Origin: Actinomyces ruminicola
GTDB taxonomy: Bacteria; Actinomycetota; Actinomycetes; Actinomycetales; Actinomycetaceae
Assembly: GCF_900103885.1 (NCBI RefSeq)
Contig: NZ_FNIM01000002.1
Coordinates: 146,821 to 210,820, forward strand
Reading direction: 5' to 3'
DNA: 64,000 nt
Part shown: positions 39,130-47,926 of the stretch, one piece after another
Numbering within the stretch: the first letter of the stretch is position 1
Layout: each line of letters starts with the position of its first letter
Made by a program: the position numbers and the translations under genes
Notes under the pieces: model-generated
Database searches by the model: none
Seen by the model: the letters and a program-made list of their open reading frames with translations, nothing else
Told to the model about the DNA's origin: nothing

Positions 39130-40562
39130 TTCATGACCTCCTCGACCTCGGTGAGGCGCCCGAGGCGCGCGCGCAGCGCCAGCATGGCGGTGTAGGTGGT
39201 GTACACGCGCATGGGGCGGTCCTCGGCGGCGGCGCGCTCTCGCAGTGCGTCCAGTCCGGCCTCCAGGTCCGGCTCGACGACGCCGACCGGCACCTCGTCG
39301 TAGCGCAGCCGCAGCGCCATGTCCCAGGCGCGCACGCCCGTGACGACGGCGACCCCGCTCCGCTTCAGCGAGGAGAAGTCCACGTCCCACAGCCAGGACA
39401 TGTCGCGGCCGTCGGCGTACTCGTCGTTGATGGCGACCATGATCAGCTCGTCGGCCGGGGAGGGCGCGTCGGCCCCGGTGGGCGTGGGGGAGGCGGCCGG
39501 GGCCGTGGCGGCGTCTCCGGGACGGCCCCGGTCCGCGGTGCCGACCTGCGCGGTGGGGGCGGACATCAGGCTCATGCGGAAGCCGGCCGGGTTCTTCACC
39601 AGCGCCAGCTGCACCGGGCGGCCGTCCAGGGTGATGACCTCGCCACGGCCGAAGGCGGGGCGGATCTCGGACAGGGTGGCCAGCAGGCGGGGCAGGTCGG
39701 CCCGCTCGCCGAGCACCTCCAGCGCCAGGGTCAGGGCGGCGCAGGCGTTGAGCACGTTGTGAATGCCCGGGATGGCGAAGGCGACTCGGTGCTCGGCGCC
39801 GTCCACCTCAATGGTGGCCTGGTTGCCGTTCAGCGCCACCAGGCGCACGCGCGGTGGCGGGCACGGGGAGGCGGCGTCGGCGGGGGATACCCTGGAGATG
39901 GGAGCGTCGTCGTCGGGCATGGCGGCCTGCTCGGCGCGCAGATCGTCGTCGGACAGGAACACCGAGCGCAGGGCGGGGCCGACCCCGAAGGCGGCGGTGC
40001 GGGCGGTGAGTCCGTCCAGGAAGCGCCCGCCGTTCAGGCGCGGGTCGTCGGCGTTGACCACCACCACGTCGCGCGTGGCCAGGGCGGCCTTGCGCAGCAG
40101 GGAGGCCGTGTAGTCGATCTCGCCGAAGCGGTCGAGCTGGTCGCGCATGACGTTGAGCACGAGCGCCGCCCGCGGCTTCACGGCGTGGACGAAGTGGACG
40201 GCGTGCGCCTCGTCGAGCTCGAGCACGGCGACGTCGGCGTCCAGGCGGCCGACGGCGTCGACCTCGGTGAGCAGGGCCGCCAGCACGCCGCGCACGAAGT
40301 TGGAGCCGGTGCGGTTGGTGAAGACCTTCAGCCCCTGGTCGCGCAGGAGCTGGACCACCATCTTGGTGGTGGTGGTCTTGCCGTTGGTGCCGGAGACCAG
40401 CACCACCCCGTGCGGCAGCCGGTCCAGGGTGCGGGCGAGGAAGCCGGGGTCGGTGCGCTCCATGACCAGGCCGGGGAAGGCGGTGCCGCCGGAGCCGCCG
40501 CCGCGCAGGCGGGCCAGAGCGCGGGCCGTGCGGCCTAGCGCGACGGTGAGTCGTGAACGCAT
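39126..40562 (-). CDS. murT: Lipid II isoglutaminyl synthase, Mur ligase-like subunit
   Basis: MurT activates the D-glutamate of lipid II with ATP for amidation by GatD-derived ammonia. The 478-residue protein has the P-loop VSGTNGKTTTTKM near residue 57, TGSNFVRGVLAAL, and the C-terminal DUF1727 region with INDEYADGRDMSWLWDVDF. The zinc ribbon with two CxxC pairs seen in Staphylococcus and Streptococcus MurT is not visible: the middle domain has only one cysteine (SPCPPPR), and an acidic stretch replaces the ribbon. A second insert near 345-375 is Ala/Pro-rich. Confidence 0.93.
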   Translation of the reverse strand: MRSRLTVALGRTARALARLRGGGSGGTAFPGLVMERTDPGFLARTLDRLPHGVVLVSGTNGKTTTTKMVVQLLRDQGLKVFTNRTGSNFVRGVLAALLTEVDAVGRLDADVAVLELDEAHAVHFVHAVKPRAALVLNVMRDQLDRFGEIDYTASLLRKAALATRDVVVVNADDPRLNGGRFLDGLTARTAAFGVGPALRSVFLSDDDLRAEQAAMPDDDAPISRVSPADAASPCPPPRVRLVALNGNQATIEVDGAEHRVAFAIPGIHNVLNACAALTLALEVLGERADLPRLLATLSEIRPAFGRGEVITLDGRPVQLALVKNPAGFRMSLMSAPTAQVGTADRGRPGDAATAPAASPTPTGADAPSPADELIMVAINDEYADGRDMSWLWDVDFSSLKRSGVAVVTGVRAWDMALRLRYDEVPVGVVEPDLEAGLDALRERAAAEDRPMRVYTTYTAMLALRARLGRLTEVEEVMK

Positions 40563-40648
40563 GGGGCTCCTGCCTGTGGTCGGTGGCGGGTCGCCTCAGT
40601 CTAGAGGAGTGTGCCCGATCGGGTAGGCGGTCGTCTGCAGGTGCGTTC

Positions 40649-40728
40649 CACGACCTTGGGGGCACTGCACGACCTTGGGGTACAGTGCACGACCACCCCG
40701 GGGTCGTGGAACGTACCCCAAGGTCGTG
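40649..40728. repeat. Family E array: three forward and two reverse modules
   Basis: CACGACC units start at 40649, 40668 and 40688 (19-20 nt apart, the first two followed by TTGGGG). Reverse units GGTCGTG lie at 40702 and 40722. The outer blocks TTCCACGACC and GGTCGTGGAA also pair. It is the same head-to-head architecture as family F at 17867, with different sequence. Confidence 0.75.
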
Positions 40729-40741
40729 TTTTGCGGATGGA

Positions 40742-40797
40742 CCGGTTTCGGCACGTCATTGGTGCCGGTCTCGGTGTGTTACTTGTGCCGGTCTCGG
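40742..40797 (-). repeat. Family B variant, copy B3 (three 23-nt modules)
   Basis: CCGGTTTCGG (40742), CCGGTCTCGG (40765) and CCGGTCTCGG (40788) recur every 23 nt, separated by spacers containing GTNACTT or similar. This is the family B module with CCGGTCTCGG in place of CCGATCTCGG. The stop codon of the diacylglycerol kinase gene lies inside it. Confidence 0.75.
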
Positions 40798-42431
40798 CGA
40801 GAGGCGGGGGCAGAGGCGGGCGGGACCACGACGCGCAGGGCGGCCGGCTCGACCTCGGCCACCAGCCGACGGGTTTGACCCACCGGGTCGCCGTCCAGTT
40901 CGAAGGGGACCGGCTCGGGCGTGGTCAGGGTCAGGCGGCGGGCCTGGTGGTGGCTCAGGCCGTCCACGTCCTGGCCGATCAGCAGGCCGGCCCCGACCTT
41001 CGCCCAGTCGGCGATCCGGTTCGGGCCGGTCAGCAACAGATCCACAAGCCCGTCGTCGGGAGTGGCCTGCGGGAAGATCGTCATGCCGCCGGTGATCGTG
41101 CCGACGTTGCCCAGCAGCGCCATCACCACCCGGTGCTCGCCGGCCGACCTGCCGGTCGACTCGCCGTCGTCGAGCGCCACGTCGACGGCGAAGGGACGCG
41201 GCACGGCGTTCTGCACCGCGGCCAGCACGTAGGCACCGGAGCGGATCACCTTCTTCAGGTCGTCGCTGGTGTCGGCCATGATGCGGGCGTCCAGGCCCAG
41301 GCCGGCCATCACCACGAAGCGCTCCTCGCCGCCGTCCCAGGTGCAGCGCACGAGGTCGACGGCGCGGGTGGGGCCGGACAGGGCCAGGCGCAGGGCGGCG
41401 TCGGTGTCCAGCGGAACCTGCAGGTTGCGGGCCAGCAGGTTGCCGGTGCCGGTGGGCAGCAGCGCCAGGGGCACGCCGGTGCCGGCCAGCTCATCGGAGA
41501 CGGCGCGCACGGTGCCGTCCCCGCCGGCGGCCAGCACCAGGTCGACCCCGGCGGCCAGGGCGCGGCGGGTCTGCTCGTGGCCGGCGTCGTCGGGGGTGGT
41601 CTCCAGCCAGAGGGTGGGCTGCCAGCCGGCTGCCAGCACCTCGGACTCCACGCGGCGGCGCAGCAGGGACAGGTCGTCGAACTTGGTGGGGTTGTAGACC
41701 ATGGCGGCGCGCTTGTCCACGGTGGTGCGCGGCAGGCCGATGTGGGCCCAGGACGCCAGGATCTCCTCAACCCCGCCCACGCTCAGGGCGAGGGTGGCGA
41801 CGGCGGCCCCGAGCAGTACGCCGCCGATCAGGTCGGAGACGGACTGCAGCCCCATCGCCCACTGGCTCGCGCAGGTGATGGCGACGGCGAGGACTCCTGC
41901 CAGGCGCCACAGCTGCACCTGGGAGGTGGGGCGGCGTCGGGCCCGGGTCAGGGTGACCAGCACCCAGGCGGCCACGGTCATGGCGACGGCATGCCCGGCG
42001 GGATAGGCGAAGCCGCGGTAGGACAGCGAGTCGGAGAAGGCCGAGGAGGGGCGGGCGTGGTCGATCCAGGTGGCTATGGCGATCTGGAGCGGCAGACCGA
42101 GCAGGGAGGTGGCCAGGGCCGTGGCCAGGCGGCGCATGCGCTGCTGGTAGCTGACGACGGCGGCTACGCCGATGGCCGCGTAAATCAGCAGCGGGTGGGT
42201 CAGCAGCGAGACCGCCTCGAGGATTTGCCCCCGAGCCGTTCTCGGCGCCAGGACGGGGGCGGTCAGGGCGGAGTCGAGGCGGTCGGTCAGTCCGGCGCGC
42301 ACGACCGTGGTCCACGCGGCGAAGACCAGTGCGCACAGCGGCCACAGCCCGCGGCCCGTCCCCCAGAACCGGCGCAGTCGGCCGGAGAGGCCGGAGGGCG
42401 GGTCGGGGAAGACGTCGGGACGTACGGGCAC
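40779..42431 (-). CDS. PAP2-like membrane domain fused to a diacylglycerol kinase domain
   Basis: A 550-residue fusion. The N-terminal part (about 25-225) has six hydrophobic segments of PAP2 type with WIDHARPSS and YPAGHA, but the third motif reads SQWAMGLQSVSD instead of SRxxxxxHxxxD, so the arginine and histidine are missing. The C-terminal part (about 240-535) is a diacylglycerol kinase catalytic domain with GGDGTVRAV, LPTGTGNLLARNL and GNVGTITGGM. It could phosphorylate a lipid at the membrane. The start is GTG 42431 with AAGGAG upstream. The last residues SRRDRHK and the stop are encoded by family B repeat B3. Confidence 0.9.
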   Translation of the reverse strand: MPVRPDVFPDPPSGLSGRLRRFWGTGRGLWPLCALVFAAWTTVVRAGLTDRLDSALTAPVLAPRTARGQILEAVSLLTHPLLIYAAIGVAAVVSYQQRMRRLATALATSLLGLPLQIAIATWIDHARPSSAFSDSLSYRGFAYPAGHAVAMTVAAWVLVTLTRARRRPTSQVQLWRLAGVLAVAITCASQWAMGLQSVSDLIGGVLLGAAVATLALSVGGVEEILASWAHIGLPRTTVDKRAAMVYNPTKFDDLSLLRRRVESEVLAAGWQPTLWLETTPDDAGHEQTRRALAAGVDLVLAAGGDGTVRAVSDELAGTGVPLALLPTGTGNLLARNLQVPLDTDAALRLALSGPTRAVDLVRCTWDGGEERFVVMAGLGLDARIMADTSDDLKKVIRSGAYVLAAVQNAVPRPFAVDVALDDGESTGRSAGEHRVVMALLGNVGTITGGMTIFPQATPDDGLVDLLLTGPNRIADWAKVGAGLLIGQDVDGLSHHQARRLTLTTPEPVPFELDGDPVGQTRRLVAEVEPAALRVVVPPASAPASRRDRHK

Positions 42432-42533
42432 GGGGCTCCTTCATGCTGGCTGGTGGCGCGACGGCGCGTCGCAACGCCAAGTTACCAGCGCTGCATGTGG
42501 GGAGCCGTGTGTGTCCGTGCGGGAGAGAGGGAG

Positions 42534-42577
42534 GCCCGGCGGCGCGCCGTCCGTCAGTCGAGGGCGCACCGCCGGGC
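42534..42577 (-). terminator. Hairpin terminator of the MFS gene
   Basis: 15-nt arms 42534-42548 and 42563-42577 pair at 14 positions around a 14-nt loop, 12 nt after the MFS stop on the minus strand. No T-run follows. Confidence 0.6.
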
Positions 42578-42588
42578 GGTGGGCGCGG

Positions 42589-43896
42589 CTACTTCACCTT
42601 CCTGATGAAGATGGCCAGCACGCCGCCGATGATGGCGCAGATGCCGGCGAAGTAGCACAGGGCCGGGTAGTTCATCTTCTCGGGCGAGCCGATGCCCAGG
42701 AAGAACGGGGCCATGTAGGGGGCGAGCGACTGCGGCAGGGCGTTGGCGATGTTGAACACGCCCAGGTCCTTGCCGGCGTTGTCCGGGTTGGGCAGCACGT
42801 CCACCACGAGCGCCAGGTCCACGGAGATGTACACGCCGTAGGCCAGGCCCATGACCGCCTCCACCATGTAGAACCCGGACACCGTGGTGGTGTGGGCCAG
42901 CATGAGGACGCCGACGCCGAATAGTGCTGAAGCTAGGAAGACGAAGGCCTTGCGGCGGTGGAGCCGGTCGGAGAGCTGGCCGCCGAGGAAGCTCGCGACC
43001 ATGAGCGCAATCGTGTAGATGAGTACTGAAGTAGCTTGGACGCTGAGTCCTTCATCCTTCGTGAGACCGACCCGGTTGACCAGGTACATGAGCCGGTAGG
43101 TGGTGAAGGAGAAGGAGCACAGCGTGATGAGGAAGCGGCCCCACCAGGCCAGGGCGTAGTCGGGGTACTTAATGGGGCTGACCCAGAAGGTCTTGAGCAG
43201 GCCGATGAGGTCGAGCCGGGGCGGCCTGATGGTCAGCTGCTTGTCCGGCAGGACGAAGGCGAACCAGACCATGAACAGGATGGCCGGAATGGCCGGGGCG
43301 ATGAACAGGACCTCGAGATTGTTCTTCAGGCCGTTAGATAGATAGGTTGCGGCCAGCACGGCCAGGTTCTGGGCGATGGAGATCATGGAGCTGATCCGGG
43401 CACGTTGGAACTCGGGCACCTGGTCCGAGAGCACCGCCACGAAGGGGGCCAGCGCCGCGTTGGCGCCGATCTGGGCCACGAGCCAGCCGATGGCGACCAG
43501 CGGGACGGTATTGGTCAGCCCCATGATCACCAGGCCGACGGTCATGCCGAGGATGCCGATCACCAGCCAGGGACGGCGCCGGCCCCAGCGCCACATGGTG
43601 CGGTCGGAGACCTGTCCGAAGATGACGTTGGCGAAGACCGCGCCCAGGGCCCCCAGGCCGGCGATCTGGGAGACGGCCGAAGCCTGGGCTGCGGTGTCGT
43701 CCGGGAACAAGGTCATGGCCTTGTTCTGGATCGACACGACCGCGGGTCCCATGAGGGCGATGAAGAAGAAGAGCTGTGCGGCCAGGTAGGAGGCGATGAA
43801 TAGCGGCTTGACCTCCTGGAGCGGTGGCGCGAAGAAGGCGTCGATCTCCTCCTGGGTGGCGCGCCTGTCCTTGGAGGGTGCTGGTGGTTCTGCCAT
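42589..43896 (-). CDS. MFS transporter (SLC45/GPH-like)
   Basis: A 435-residue, 12-helix major facilitator. The loop between helices 2 and 3 is GQVSDRTMWRWGRRRPWLVIG, the signature of the SLC45/GPH-type sugar transporters; the equivalent loop in the second half is LGGQLSDRLHRRKAFVF. The N-terminal 30 residues are cytoplasmic and charged. ATG 43896 has GAGGAG upstream. It stands alone, so the substrate (a sugar is likely) cannot be fixed. Confidence 0.88.
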   Translation of the reverse strand: MAEPPAPSKDRRATQEEIDAFFAPPLQEVKPLFIASYLAAQLFFFIALMGPAVVSIQNKAMTLFPDDTAAQASAVSQIAGLGALGAVFANVIFGQVSDRTMWRWGRRRPWLVIGILGMTVGLVIMGLTNTVPLVAIGWLVAQIGANAALAPFVAVLSDQVPEFQRARISSMISIAQNLAVLAATYLSNGLKNNLEVLFIAPAIPAILFMVWFAFVLPDKQLTIRPPRLDLIGLLKTFWVSPIKYPDYALAWWGRFLITLCSFSFTTYRLMYLVNRVGLTKDEGLSVQATSVLIYTIALMVASFLGGQLSDRLHRRKAFVFLASALFGVGVLMLAHTTTVSGFYMVEAVMGLAYGVYISVDLALVVDVLPNPDNAGKDLGVFNIANALPQSLAPYMAPFFLGIGSPEKMNYPALCYFAGICAIIGGVLAIFIRKVK

Positions 43897-44221
43897 AGGG
43901 GTCTCCTCATTGAGCAGGGAAGAAGTGTGATGTGCACTACATATCGCAGCCTAAACCAGCTGGCCCGCCGCTGTCATGCGAACGTTTGACGGAGTTTTGT
44001 GCTGCGCTGTCTGGGGTGTGATTCTGGCCGGGTGAGTTCCTGCGCGGGGGCCGACCGGCGCCTTGCTGCGGGTCTTGTCGAGTCGGGCCGGCCGGATCTG
44101 TCGCATCGCACGGGCCCTCGAGTCAGTCGTCGAACGCGGCGTTCAGGCGCTGGCGAGGTACTGGCGTCCCGGATGACTGCGCTCGTGTTGGTGCCGTGTT
44201 GGCGGTGTCGGGTCTGCAGGT
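43897..44221. other. Gene-free stretch upstream of the MFS gene
   Basis: About 325 nt with no convincing gene. The first 60 nt are less GC-rich and should contain the MFS promoter, but I cannot place one with confidence. A family A element follows at 44222. Confidence 0.4.
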
Positions 44222-44342
44222 TGTCCAGATTCGGGACAAACGCGTCGGCAGTACCGACACCCGAATCTCGAATCATTGGAATCATGCGGATTTGTGCGTG
44301 CTCGTGACGGGGTGTCTGTGGTGTTTGTGCCGATCTCGGACA
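44222..44342 (+). repeat. Family A palindromic element, copy A3 (class II arms)
   Basis: Arms at 44222-44242 and 44322-44342 pair at about 17 of 21 positions; the right arm contains GTGCCGATCTCGGACA. The core TTGGAATCATGCGG is at 44276-44289, 33 nt from the left arm and 32 nt from the right. The stop codon of the next gene starts 5 nt after its end. Confidence 0.75.
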
Positions 44343-44346
44343 TTTT

Positions 44347-44760
44347 TCACCGTGCCGGGCGCAGGCGCGCCGTCGGTAGCTCCAGCTCAACGGCTCCCGC
44401 CCAAGTGACCGCCTTCGCGACGCGGCCCGACAGCTCATGCGCGACTCTGGCGACGACCACGCGGTCCCGGTGAATCTCACTGATTCTTACGGGTACCCAG
44501 ATGGTCCCGTCGTCGGTGCCAGCGTCTTCCGCGAGGAGCCAGTCCTGGGCCAGCAGGCGCAGGCCGATCTCGTCGAGGACGGCTTCGGCCTCGTCCAGTT
44601 CCAGGTCCGCGCCGCGCGGGGTCCAGAGCAGGTCGTAGGGCACGAAGCTGCCGTCGGGGCGCATCTCGATATAGCCGACGTGCTCGCCGTCCTCGCGGCG
44701 CCGGTGGTCGAAGACGTCAGCGGAGACGTCGGGCCGGGTGTGCGGGTGCTCGGGGCGCAT
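44347..44760 (-). CDS. Conserved-looking hypothetical protein between two family A elements
   Basis: A 137-residue acidic soluble protein that I do not recognise. It begins MRPEHPHTRPDVSADVFDH, contains GYIEMRPDGSFVPYDLL and a long helix-prone stretch DLELDEAEAVLDEIGLRLLAQDWLL, and ends with a beta-rich part (IWVPVRISEIHRDRVVV). ATG 44760 is preferred to one 69 nt upstream because the upstream part is Pro/His-rich and lacks a binding site. Codon use is typical of the genome, so it is probably a real gene. It is bracketed by A3, 4 nt from its stop, and A4, about 60 nt from its start. Confidence 0.7.
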   Translation of the reverse strand: MRPEHPHTRPDVSADVFDHRRREDGEHVGYIEMRPDGSFVPYDLLWTPRGADLELDEAEAVLDEIGLRLLAQDWLLAEDAGTDDGTIWVPVRISEIHRDRVVVARVAHELSGRVAKAVTWAGAVELELPTARLRPAR

Positions 44761-44821
44761 GTGACCCAGACTATGCGTGTGGTCGGGGAGGGGCGTCGCG
44801 CCGTCCGGAAGGGTTCCGCAC

Positions 44822-44941
44822 TGTCGCAAACGGTCACAAACGCGCCTGCCACGCCTGAAGGCGACTCGGTAATCGTTGGAATCACGCGGCTGCGAAAACG
44901 GGACGAGCTGCTGTGTCCGGCGTTTGTGACCGTTTCAGGCA
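44822..44941 (+). repeat. Family A palindromic element, copy A4 (class I arms)
   Basis: Arms 44822-44842 and 44921-44941 pair at 18 of 21 positions (CGGTCACAAACG and CGTTTGTGACCG). The core is TTGGAATCACGCGG (44876-44889) with spacers of 33 and 31 nt. Confidence 0.8.
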
Positions 44942-45022
44942 ATGCTCGCCCCTAATTTGTCGGCGGCCCGACCGCTGGCAGCGCTTAGAGGATGGCCGGC
45001 CCCGGGCGCCGAGCAGCTACTA

Positions 45023-45101
45023 CCGATCTCGGCACGTAACTTCTACCGATCTCGGCACGTAACTTCTACCGATCTCGGCACGTAACTTCTACCGATCTCG
45101 G
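45023..45101 (-). repeat. Family B repeat, copy B4 (four 23-nt modules)
   Basis: CCGATCTCGG occurs at 45023, 45046, 45069 and 45092, exactly 23 nt apart and separated by the identical CACGTAACTTCTA. This is the longest B array. It lies about 115 nt upstream of the first HAIR operator of dnaK. Confidence 0.9.
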
Positions 45102-45217
45102 CGCGGTGGGGTGCTCTGGTAGCGCTCGGGTGGCGTGCGGGGTGTGTTCGGGCGGCTTCCAGGGGCGGGGCGTAATCCAGGTCATGACCGCCGCGGAATA
45201 GAACCGCCCCGCTCAAG

Positions 45218-45238
45218 GTTGAGTGCATCAGACTCAAG
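45218..45238. promoter_or_regulatory. HAIR operator 1 (HspR site) upstream of dnaK
   Basis: GTTGAGT, 7 nt, ACTCAAG matches the HAIR consensus CTTGAGT-N7-ACTCAAG at 13 of 14 fixed positions. HspR, encoded by the last gene of the operon, represses from such sites. Confidence 0.85.
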
Positions 45239-45254
45239 GTTGTGGCGTGTGGAA

Positions 45255-45283
45255 TTGACAAGCCCCCGCTCAACCATGATCCT
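45255..45283 (+). promoter_or_regulatory. Predicted dnaK promoter
   Basis: TTGACA (45255-45260) and GATCCT (45278-45283) with a 17-nt spacer lie between the two HAIR operators, so HspR bound at either would block it. The -10 is weak. Confidence 0.45.
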
Positions 45284-45301
45284 GAGTGCATACCGCTCAA
45301 C
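45281..45301. promoter_or_regulatory. HAIR operator 2 (imperfect) upstream of dnaK
   Basis: CCTGAGT, 7 nt, GCTCAAC is a degenerate HAIR element 31 nt before the dnaK start, overlapping the predicted -10 region. Confidence 0.6.
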
Positions 45302-45331
45302 TTCAACACTACGAGACATCAAGGAGCTCCC

Positions 45332-47191
45332 ATGGCACGTGCTGTAGGCATCGACCTCGGAACCACCAACTCCGCCATCGCCGTACTCGAGGGTGGCGAG
45401 CCCACCATCATCCCGAACGCCGAGGGCGGGCGCACCACGCCGTCCGTGGTCGCCTTCTCCAAGTCCGGCGAGGTGCTGGTCGGCGAGGTCGCCAAGCGCC
45501 AGGCGGTTACCAACGTCGAGCGCACCATCTCCTCCGTCAAGCGCCACATGGGCACCGACTGGTCCGTCGAGATCGACGGTAAGAAGTACACCGCCCAGGA
45601 GATCAGCGCCCGCATCCTGGCCAAGCTGAAGGCAGACGCCGAGGCCTACCTCGGTGAGAGCGTCACCAACGCGGTCATCACCGTCCCCGCCTACTTCAAC
45701 GACGCCGAGCGCCAGGCCACCAAGGAGGCCGGCACCATCGCGGGCCTCACGGTGGACCGCATCGTCAACGAGCCCACCGCCGCGGCCCTCGCCTACGGCC
45801 TGGACAAGGGCAAGGAGGACGAGCTCATCCTCGTCTTCGACCTGGGCGGCGGCACCTTCGACGTCTCCCTGCTGGAGGTCGGCAAGGACGACGACGGCTT
45901 CTCCACCATCCAGGTGCGCGCCACCAACGGCGACAACCGCCTGGGCGGCGACGACTGGGACGCCCGCATCGTCAACTGGCTGGTCAAGCAGGTCAAGGAC
46001 AAGTCCGGCGTGGACCTGTCCAAGGACAAGATCGCCATGCAGCGCCTCAAGGACGCCTCCGAGCAGGCCAAGAAGGAGCTCTCCTCCGCGATGAGCACCG
46101 ACATCAACCTGCAGTACCTGTCCATGAGCGAGGCCGGCCCCATCCACCTCGACGAGCGCCTGACCCGCGCCCAGTTCGAGGAGATGACCGCGGACCTGCT
46201 CGAGCGCACCAAGGTCCCCTTCCACAACGTCATCAAGGACGCGGGCGTCTCCCTGTCCGAGATCGACCACGTGGTGCTGGTCGGCGGCTCCACCCGCATG
46301 CCCGCCGTCACCGACGTCGTGCGCGAGCTGACCGGCGGCAAGGAGCCCAACAAGGGCGTCAACCCCGACGAGGTCGTCGCCGTCGGCGCCTCCCTGCAGG
46401 CCGGCGTGATCCAGGGTGACCGCAAGGACGTGCTGCTGATCGACGTCACCCCCCTCAGCCTCGGCATCGAGACCAAGGGCGGCGTCATGACCAAGCTCAT
46501 CGAGCGCAACACGGCCATCCCGACGCAGCGCTCCGAGGTCTTCTCCACCGCCGAGGACAACCAGCCCTCCGTGCTCATCCAGGTCTACCAGGGCGAGCGC
46601 GAGTTCGCCCGCGACAACAAGCCCCTGGGCACCTTCGAGCTGACCGGCATCGCCCCGGCCCCCCGCGGCATCCCGCAGATCGAGGTCTCCTTCGACATCG
46701 ACGCCAACGGCATCGTGCACGTGTCCGCCAAGGACCGCGGCACCGGCAAGGAGCAGTCGATGACGATCTCCGGCGGCTCCGCCCTGCCCAAGGAGGACAT
46801 CGACCGCATGGTCAAGGAGGCCGAGGCCCACGCCGAGGAGGACAAGAAGCGTCGTGAGGAGGCCGAGACCCGCAACATGGCGGAGCAGCAGGCCTACTCC
46901 ATCGACAAGCTCCTGAAGGAGAACAAGGACAAGCTGCCCGAGGACGTCAGCTCCGAGGTCTCCGCCGCCGTCGACGAGCTCAAGAAGGCCCTGGAGGGCA
47001 CCGACATCGAGCCGGTCAAGGCCGCCCAGGAGAAGCTGAACGAGGTCTCCCAGAAGATCGGTCAGGCCCTGTACGCCTCCGAGCAGGCCGCCCAGGCCGC
47101 CGGCGGTGCCGACTCCTCCCAGACGCAGTCCTCCTCCGAGGACGACGACGTCGTGGACGCCGAGATCATCGACGACGAGGACGCCAAGTGA
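45332..47191 (+). CDS. dnaK: Chaperone DnaK (Hsp70)
   Basis: The 619-residue Hsp70 has the phosphate-1 motif [13 protein letters not shown] at its N-terminus, [23 protein letters not shown] and [10 protein letters not shown] in the ATPase domain, then the substrate domain ([12 protein letters not shown]) and an acidic C-terminal tail ending [13 protein letters not shown] 45332 has AAGGAG 6 nt upstream. It heads dnaK-grpE-dnaJ-hspR and is controlled by two HAIR operators. Confidence 0.98.
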   Translation: MARAVGIDLGTTNSAIAVLEGGEPTIIPNAEGGRTTPSVVAFSKSGEVLVGEVAKRQAVTNVERTISSVKRHMGTDWSVEIDGKKYTAQEISARILAKLKADAEAYLGESVTNAVITVPAYFNDAERQATKEAGTIAGLTVDRIVNEPTAAALAYGLDKGKEDELILVFDLGGGTFDVSLLEVGKDDDGFSTIQVRATNGDNRLGGDDWDARIVNWLVKQVKDKSGVDLSKDKIAMQRLKDASEQAKKELSSAMSTDINLQYLSMSEAGPIHLDERLTRAQFEEMTADLLERTKVPFHNVIKDAGVSLSEIDHVVLVGGSTRMPAVTDVVRELTGGKEPNKGVNPDEVVAVGASLQAGVIQGDRKDVLLIDVTPLSLGIETKGGVMTKLIERNTAIPTQRSEVFSTAEDNQPSVLIQVYQGEREFARDNKPLGTFELTGIAPAPRGIPQIEVSFDIDANGIVHVSAKDRGTGKEQSMTISGGSALPKEDIDRMVKEAEAHAEEDKKRREEAETRNMAEQQAYSIDKLLKENKDKLPEDVSSEVSAAVDELKKALEGTDIEPVKAAQEKLNEVSQKIGQALYASEQAAQAAGGADSSQTQSSSEDDDVVDAEIIDDEDAK

Positions 47192-47880
47192 GCACCGACC
47201 CGGACAAGCGCCCCGACGAGGGCTCTGCATCCGGCTCGGGCCGGGACTACGGCCAGGACCGGCCCGCCGACGCCGCTGCCGGCGCCGGCGGGATCGATCC
47301 GGCGCTCGCCGACGAGATCGAGTCCGCCTTCGACGGCGTCGACCTGGGCGCCTCCGCTCAGGCCGACGCCCCACAGGGTGAGGCGGGGCCCGAAGGCGCG
47401 GAGACCACCGAGCTCGAGGCTCCCTCGGAGCTGGAGCAGGCCCGGGCCCAGGCCGCCCAGGCGGCCGACGACCTGGCCCGCGCCCGTGCGGACCTGTACA
47501 ACCTGCAGCAGGAGTACCAGGGCTTCGTGCGCCGCTCGCGCGAGAGCGCGGCCGGGCACCGCGAGGCGGGGCAGGCGAGCGTCGTCGAGACCCTGATCCC
47601 GGTGCTCGACGAGATCGAGCTGGCCCGCCAGCACGGCGACCTGACCGGCACCTTCGCCACGATTGCGGGCAAGCTGGAGCAGATCCTGGCCGACAAGTTC
47701 GGCCTGGAGCGCTTCGGCACGGCCGGGGACGTGTTCGACCCCAAGCTCCACGAGGCCCTCATGGCCACCGAGTCGGACGAGGTGACCGAGCCGAGCATCG
47801 CGCTGGTGCTCCAGCCCGGCTACCGGCTCGGCGACCGGGTGGTCCGCGCGGCCCGGGTGCAGGTCGCCAACCCGGCCTGA
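47188..47880 (+). CDS. grpE: Nucleotide exchange factor GrpE
   Basis: GrpE releases ADP from DnaK. The 230-residue protein has an acidic disordered N-terminus, a long coiled coil (about 78-125, with [26 protein letters not shown]) and the beta-domain ending [17 protein letters not shown] and VQVANPA. It starts at GTG overlapping the dnaK stop. Confidence 0.95.
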   Translation: MSTDPDKRPDEGSASGSGRDYGQDRPADAAAGAGGIDPALADEIESAFDGVDLGASAQADAPQGEAGPEGAETTELEAPSELEQARAQAAQAADDLARARADLYNLQQEYQGFVRRSRESAAGHREAGQASVVETLIPVLDEIELARQHGDLTGTFATIAGKLEQILADKFGLERFGTAGDVFDPKLHEALMATESDEVTEPSIALVLQPGYRLGDRVVRAARVQVANPA

Positions 47881-47926
47881 GGCGGATCCCGAAACGGAAG
47901 CAGGAACAGAAAGGAGGCGGTGAGCC

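Noticed and set aside
40611..42605. 664-codon open frame antisense to the lipid kinase gene
   Set aside because: Gly/Gln/Val-rich shadow; the opposite strand encodes clear PAP2 and kinase motifs.
43974..44480. 168-codon frame on the minus strand
   Set aside because: It runs through a family A element and into the next gene; Arg/Ser/Pro-rich with no protein-like segment.
45023..45101. CRISPR array
   Set aside because: The four 23-nt units are continuous tandem copies with identical spacers, too short and without variable spacers; no cas genes are near.
45182..47374. 730-codon open frame antisense to dnaK
   Set aside because: Leu/Gly/Val/Asp-rich shadow of dnaK codon bias, with no domain and no start context.
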